From NCBI GenBank assembly GCA_030688105.1, contig JAUYIV010000389.1:1-9937 (forward strand): DNA of 9,937 nucleotides, written 5' to 3'. This DNA is from Actinomycetota bacterium. GTDB lineage: Bacteria > Actinomycetota > Acidimicrobiia > Spongiisociales > UBA11373. Both the position numbers and the translations under genes were made by a program. How positions within the stretch are numbered: position 1 is the first letter of the stretch; the number at the start of each line of letters is the position of its first letter. Below, piece after piece: positions 5,893 through 9,937 of the stretch. Below the pieces are notes generated by a model. The model had not been told where the DNA came from and made no database searches. It saw nothing but the letters and a program-made list of their open reading frames with translations.

Positions 5893-6431
5893 TGGCAGCC
5901 GACGACCGCATCGACGGATATGCCGCAGCGATCCTCGAGCTGGCCAAGGCCGAAGGCGAGCTCGAGCGCATCGGCGACGAGTTGTTCCGGATCGCCCGCG
6001 CCTTCGAGTCGTCCAACGAGCTCCGCGAGGCCCTCACCGATCCCCGCCTCGCCGCAGAACGCAAGAAGGCGGTCGTGGACGACCTGCTGGGAGGCAAGTC
6101 GTCGCCGCTGGCAGTCAACCTGGTCAACTTCGTGGTTGGCCTGGGAAGGGCGTCCGACCTCCCCGCGATCGCCGACCGGCTCGCCGAGCGCGCCGCCGCG
6201 GCGCGCAACAAGGTGATCGCCGAGGTTCGATCGGCCTCCGAGTTGGACGAGGAGACCATTGCCCGGCTCGCCGCCTCTCTGAGCAGGGCGACGGGCAGGG
6301 ACGTGGAGGTGAAGACCGTCGTCGACCCCTCTGTCATCGGTGGGGTGGTCGCCCGAGTCGGCGACGTCGTCATCGACGGCACGGTGAACCACCGCCTGGA
6401 TGAGATTCGCGAAACGCTGATCAGGCGCTGA
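5892..6431 (+). CDS. atpH: F0F1 ATP synthase subunit delta
   Basis: Delta (OSCP in mitochondria) sits on top of F1 and ties the alpha subunits to the b stalk. The 179 residues match family length. The N-terminal helical domain (about 5-105) begins RIDGYAAAILELA, and the C-terminal part has the OSCP/delta signature DPSVIGGVVARVGDVVIDGT at 145-164, followed by the typical RLDEIRETL end. The ATG overlaps the atpF stop by one base, and the stop is followed after ten bases by atpA. The start has little Shine-Dalgarno of its own, which fits reinitiation from atpF. Confidence 0.96.
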   Translation: MAADDRIDGYAAAILELAKAEGELERIGDELFRIARAFESSNELREALTDPRLAAERKKAVVDDLLGGKSSPLAVNLVNFVVGLGRASDLPAIADRLAERAAAARNKVIAEVRSASELDEETIARLAASLSRATGRDVEVKTVVDPSVIGGVVARVGDVVIDGTVNHRLDEIRETLIRR

Positions 6432-6441
6432 GGAGAACCCA

Positions 6442-7956
<1,515 letters not shown>

Positions 7957-7962
7957 GGTCCC

Positions 7963-8847
7963 ATGGCCGGTGCTGAGCTGCGGCAGATCAGGCGGCGCAT
8001 CAGAAGCGTCGAGTCCACGATGAAGATCACGCGCGCCATGGAACTGATCGCGGCCTCACGGATCGTCAAGGCGCAGCAGCGAGTGGCCGCGGCCCAGCCC
8101 TATACCCGGAAGATGGTGGAGGTCATCCGCAACGTGGCCGCCGCCTCGGGTGGAGCCAAACACCCCCTCCTCGAGGCGCGAGCGGTGGCCACCGCCGGTG
8201 CCCTCATCGTCACCAGCGACCGCGGCCTGGCAGGGGCGTACAACTCGAATATCCTCCGTATGGCCGAGTCGAGGCTGATCGAGCTGAAGCGGGCGGGCGC
8301 GGATCTCCGGCTGTTCGCCGTCGGCAAGAAAGCCCAGTCCTATTTCAGGTACCGGGGATATCAGATCGAGCGGGCGTTCCTCGGGGTGACCGACACTCCG
8401 GGTTATGGCGACGCCCGGGCGATCGCCAACGTGATCATGAACGGTTACGCCGAGGGCGACGTGGACTCCGTAGAGGTATTCACCACGCTTTACGTCTCGG
8501 CGCTCACTCAGCGGGCGGAGGCTCGGCGTCTGCTCCCGATCGAACCGCCCACCGGAGGCGACGGCATCGAGCCGGCGGGGCCGGTCGGGTACACGTACGA
8601 GCCGTCGGCCGAGGCGATCCTGAACCGGCTGCTTCCCCGGTATGTCGAGGCGTCGACCTTTGCCTTCCTCCTCGACGCCTCGGCGTCGGAGCACGCCGCC
8701 CGGCGGAGGGCGATGAAGGCGGCGACGGAGAACGCCGAGGAGCTGGTGCGGGTGCTCAGCCGGGAGGCCAACCAGGCGAGGCAGGCCGAGATCACGACGG
8801 AGATCTCCGAGATCGTGGGGGGAGCGGAGGCATTGACCAAGGGGTAG
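7963..8847 (+). CDS. atpG: F0F1 ATP synthase subunit gamma
   Basis: Gamma is the central rotor shaft transmitting c-ring rotation to the catalytic sites. The 294 residues have the expected N-terminal helix (RRIRSVESTMKITRAMELIA, 11-30), the Rossmann-like middle domain with LIVTSDRGLAGAYNSNI (81-97), and the C-terminal helix with the family signature ITTEISEIVGGAEA at 277-290. The 12-14 residue loop insertion found in mycobacterial gamma is missing: the stretch after MNGYAEGDVDSVEVF continues directly. The ATG lies six bases after the atpA stop, with TGAGGT serving as a modest ribosome-binding site that overlaps that stop. A TAG stop is followed by an unusually long 108-base gap before atpD. 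Confidence 0.97.
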   Translation: MAGAELRQIRRRIRSVESTMKITRAMELIAASRIVKAQQRVAAAQPYTRKMVEVIRNVAAASGGAKHPLLEARAVATAGALIVTSDRGLAGAYNSNILRMAESRLIELKRAGADLRLFAVGKKAQSYFRYRGYQIERAFLGVTDTPGYGDARAIANVIMNGYAEGDVDSVEVFTTLYVSALTQRAEARRLLPIEPPTGGDGIEPAGPVGYTYEPSAEAILNRLLPRYVEASTFAFLLDASASEHAARRRAMKAATENAEELVRVLSREANQARQAEITTEISEIVGGAEALTKG

Positions 8848-8853
8848 CCGCGA

Positions 8854-8912
8854 GCGAGTCCCCGTCCGACGCATTGCGCATTGCGCATTGCGCATTGCGG
8901 AGGGCGAGTCCC
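8854..8912. repeat. Nine-base direct repeats flanking a heptamer array
   Basis: GCGAGTCCC occurs at 8854-8862 and again at 8904-8912, on either side of the CGCATTG array in the atpG-atpD gap. The arrangement resembles a target-site duplication around an inserted segment of about 41 bases, but nine matching bases in GC-rich DNA is modest evidence and no similar duplication of this length flanks the other two arrays. Confidence 0.5.
8870..8899. repeat. Perfect heptamer tandem array (CGCATTG x4) inside the atp operon
   Basis: Four exact copies of CGCATTG run from 8870 to 8897, followed by CG. It lies between the atpG stop and the atpD start, where most atp operons have a short spacer. Unlike the arrays at 803-873 and 2081-2143 it has only one arm, though adjacent units can form small GCGC-ATT-GCGC stems. 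The same unit occurs once in the array at 803-873, whose right arm is otherwise made of the close variants CGTATTG and CGTATCG. The exact identity of all four copies suggests recent expansion. Confidence 0.88.
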
Positions 8913-8922
8913 TACTTGCGTA

Positions 8923-8948
8923 CCGAACAAGATTGCCGAACAAGAGAG
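8923..8948. repeat. Thirteen-base tandem duplication upstream of atpD
   Basis: CCGAACAAGATTG (8923-8935) is followed immediately by CCGAACAAGAGGG (8936-8948); the first ten bases are identical and 11 of 13 match overall. The second copy ends in the GAGAGGG Shine-Dalgarno (8944-8950) of atpD, so the duplication sets the immediate context of its ribosome-binding site. Confidence 0.7.
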
Positions 8949-8955
8949 GGTTCCA

Positions 8956-9937
8956 GTGAGCCAGACAGTCAGCACCGGACGGATCGTTCGGGTCGCCGGG
9001 CCCGTCGTCGACGTGGAGTTCCCGCCGGACGGGCTGCCCGAGATCCACGACGCCGTCGAGTTCGACCTGACGATGGAAGGGGACACCCACACGGTCGTCG
9101 CCGAGGTCGCCCAGCACCTCGGTGATGGGCGGGTGCGCGCCATCGCCATGAAGCCGACCGACGGCCTGGTCCGCGGCGCCCCGGCCCGAAACACCGGCGC
9201 GCCCATCTCGGTACCGGTCGGTCCGAAGACCCTCGGTCACATCTTCAACGTGCTCGGCGAGCCGCTCGACGTCGACCCGGCGACGCTCGAGTTCGACACT
9301 CGCTGGCCGATTCATCGTCCGCCACCGGCGTTTGAAGAGGTCGGATCGCAGCGCGAGATGTTCGAGACCGGCATCAAGGTCATCGTTCTTCTCGAGCCTT
9401 ACGTCCAGGGAGGCAAGATCGGCATGTTCGGGGGCGCCGGAGTCGGCAAGACCGTCGTCATCCAGGAGATGATCCATCGAGTCGCCACCCTGCACGGCGG
9501 CGTCTCGGTGTTCGCCGGCGTTGGGGAGCGCACCCGCGAGGGCAACGACCTGTTCCTGGAGATGACCCATTCGGGAGTCATCGACAAGGCCGCGCTGGTC
9601 TTCGGCCAGATGGACGAGCCCCCCGGGGTCCGGCTGCGCGTTGGGCTGTCGGCGCTCACCATGGCCGAGTACTTCAGAGACGAGATGGGTCAGGACGTGC
9701 TGTTGTTCATCGACAACATCTTCCGCTTCTCGCAGGCGGGCTCCGAGGTCTCGACCCTCCTCGGCCGCATGCCTTCGGCGGTGGGCTACCAGCCCACCCT
9801 CGCCGACGAGATGGGGGCGCTCCAGGAGCGCATCACCTCGGTGAGGGGCAAGTCGATCACCTCGCTGCAGGCGATCTACGTCCCTGCCGACGATCTGACC
9901 GACCCGGCGCCGGCGACGACCTTCGCCCACCTCGACG
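8956..9937 (+). CDS. atpD: F0F1 ATP synthase subunit beta, 3'-truncated by window edge
   Basis: Beta carries the catalytic sites of F1. The window holds 327 codons of an expected 465-485. The N-terminal barrel begins TGRIVRVAGPVVDVEF; the Walker A motif is GGAGVGKT at 159-166 with K165; catalytic E191 and R192 lie in GERTREGND (190-198); Walker B ends at D253 in LLFIDNIFRFSQAGSEVS; and the loop SLQAIYVPADDLTDPAPATT is present. The C-terminal domain with DELSEED is beyond the end. The start is GTG 8956, with GAGAGGG at 8944-8950 and five bases of spacing; no ATG near the start fits better. In the nearly invariant GIKVIDLL stretch the aspartate is replaced by valine (V144, codon GTT). The epsilon gene atpC is expected next. 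Confidence 0.97.
   Translation, partial: MSQTVSTGRIVRVAGPVVDVEFPPDGLPEIHDAVEFDLTMEGDTHTVVAEVAQHLGDGRVRAIAMKPTDGLVRGAPARNTGAPISVPVGPKTLGHIFNVLGEPLDVDPATLEFDTRWPIHRPPPAFEEVGSQREMFETGIKVIVLLEPYVQGGKIGMFGGAGVGKTVVIQEMIHRVATLHGGVSVFAGVGERTREGNDLFLEMTHSGVIDKAALVFGQMDEPPGVRLRVGLSALTMAEYFRDEMGQDVLLFIDNIFRFSQAGSEVSTLLGRMPSAVGYQPTLADEMGALQERITSVRGKSITSLQAIYVPADDLTDPAPATTFAHLD

Noticed and set aside
5326..6431. b-delta fusion of the mycobacterial type
   Set aside because: There is a clear TGATG stop/start junction at 5890-5894, and each protein has normal single-subunit length.
8870..8899. Possible CRISPR array
   Set aside because: The units are seven bases with no spacers, so this is a simple tandem repeat.
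8056..9930. Very long antisense open frame opposite atpG and atpD, and similar ones opposite atpA, atpH/atpF and atpB/atpI (for example 6421-7854, 5721-7031, 3701-5194)
   Set aside because: The + strand has unmistakable ATP synthase genes. High GC content leaves few stops in the mirrored frame, and the translations are rich in Arg, His, Asp and Gly without family features.

Overview
The window is about 10 kb of GC-rich bacterial DNA with every recognised gene on the + strand. The core is the F-type ATP synthase operon, preceded by a translation/one-carbon cluster. Gene content and protein style suggest an actinobacterium, most plausibly an uncultured member of an Acidimicrobiia-like lineage. 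The evidence is high GC, prmC–Sua5–membrane protein–glyA directly upstream of atp, separate b and delta subunits rather than the mycobacterial b-delta fusion, and a gamma subunit without the mycobacterial insertion. The class-level placement is inference.

Layout: (1) positions 1-780 hold the 3' part of prmC, the release-factor glutamine methyltransferase. (2) 890-1465 is a Sua5/YrdC-family threonylcarbamoyl-AMP synthase. It overlaps by 4 bases (GTGA) an unrecognised membrane protein at 1462-2109. (3) 2197-3465 is glyA (serine hydroxymethyltransferase), read from a TTG start. (4) A 90-base gap at 3466-3555 holds a plausible promoter and a perfect TGTGA-N6-TCACA palindrome, the CRP/GlxR-type operator. 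(5) 3556-9937 is the ATP synthase operon: atpZ-like, atpI-like, atpB (a), atpE (c), atpF (b), atpH (delta), atpA (alpha), atpG (gamma) and atpD (beta, cut off by the window end). atpC (epsilon) would be expected just beyond. Spacing inside the operon is tight (overlaps or gaps of 6-42 bases) except before atpD.

How the genes work together: the a, b and c subunits form the membrane F0 part, and alpha, beta, gamma and delta form F1. AtpI and AtpZ are small membrane proteins linked to c-ring assembly or Mg2+ supply. PrmC and Sua5 act in translation (GGQ methylation of release factors, t6A of tRNA). GlyA supplies glycine and one-carbon units.

The most unusual content lies in the gaps. Three of the four gaps longer than 80 bases contain short tandem arrays of seven-base units (CGATTCG/CGATACG...CGTATTG/CGCATTG; GCCAAGA...TTCTTGG; CGCATTG x4). 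Two of them fold as long imperfect hairpins. One forms the 3' end of a coding region and one lies inside the atp operon. The fourth long gap has the promoter/operator instead. No defence system, phage, IS element, CRISPR or RNA gene is visible.
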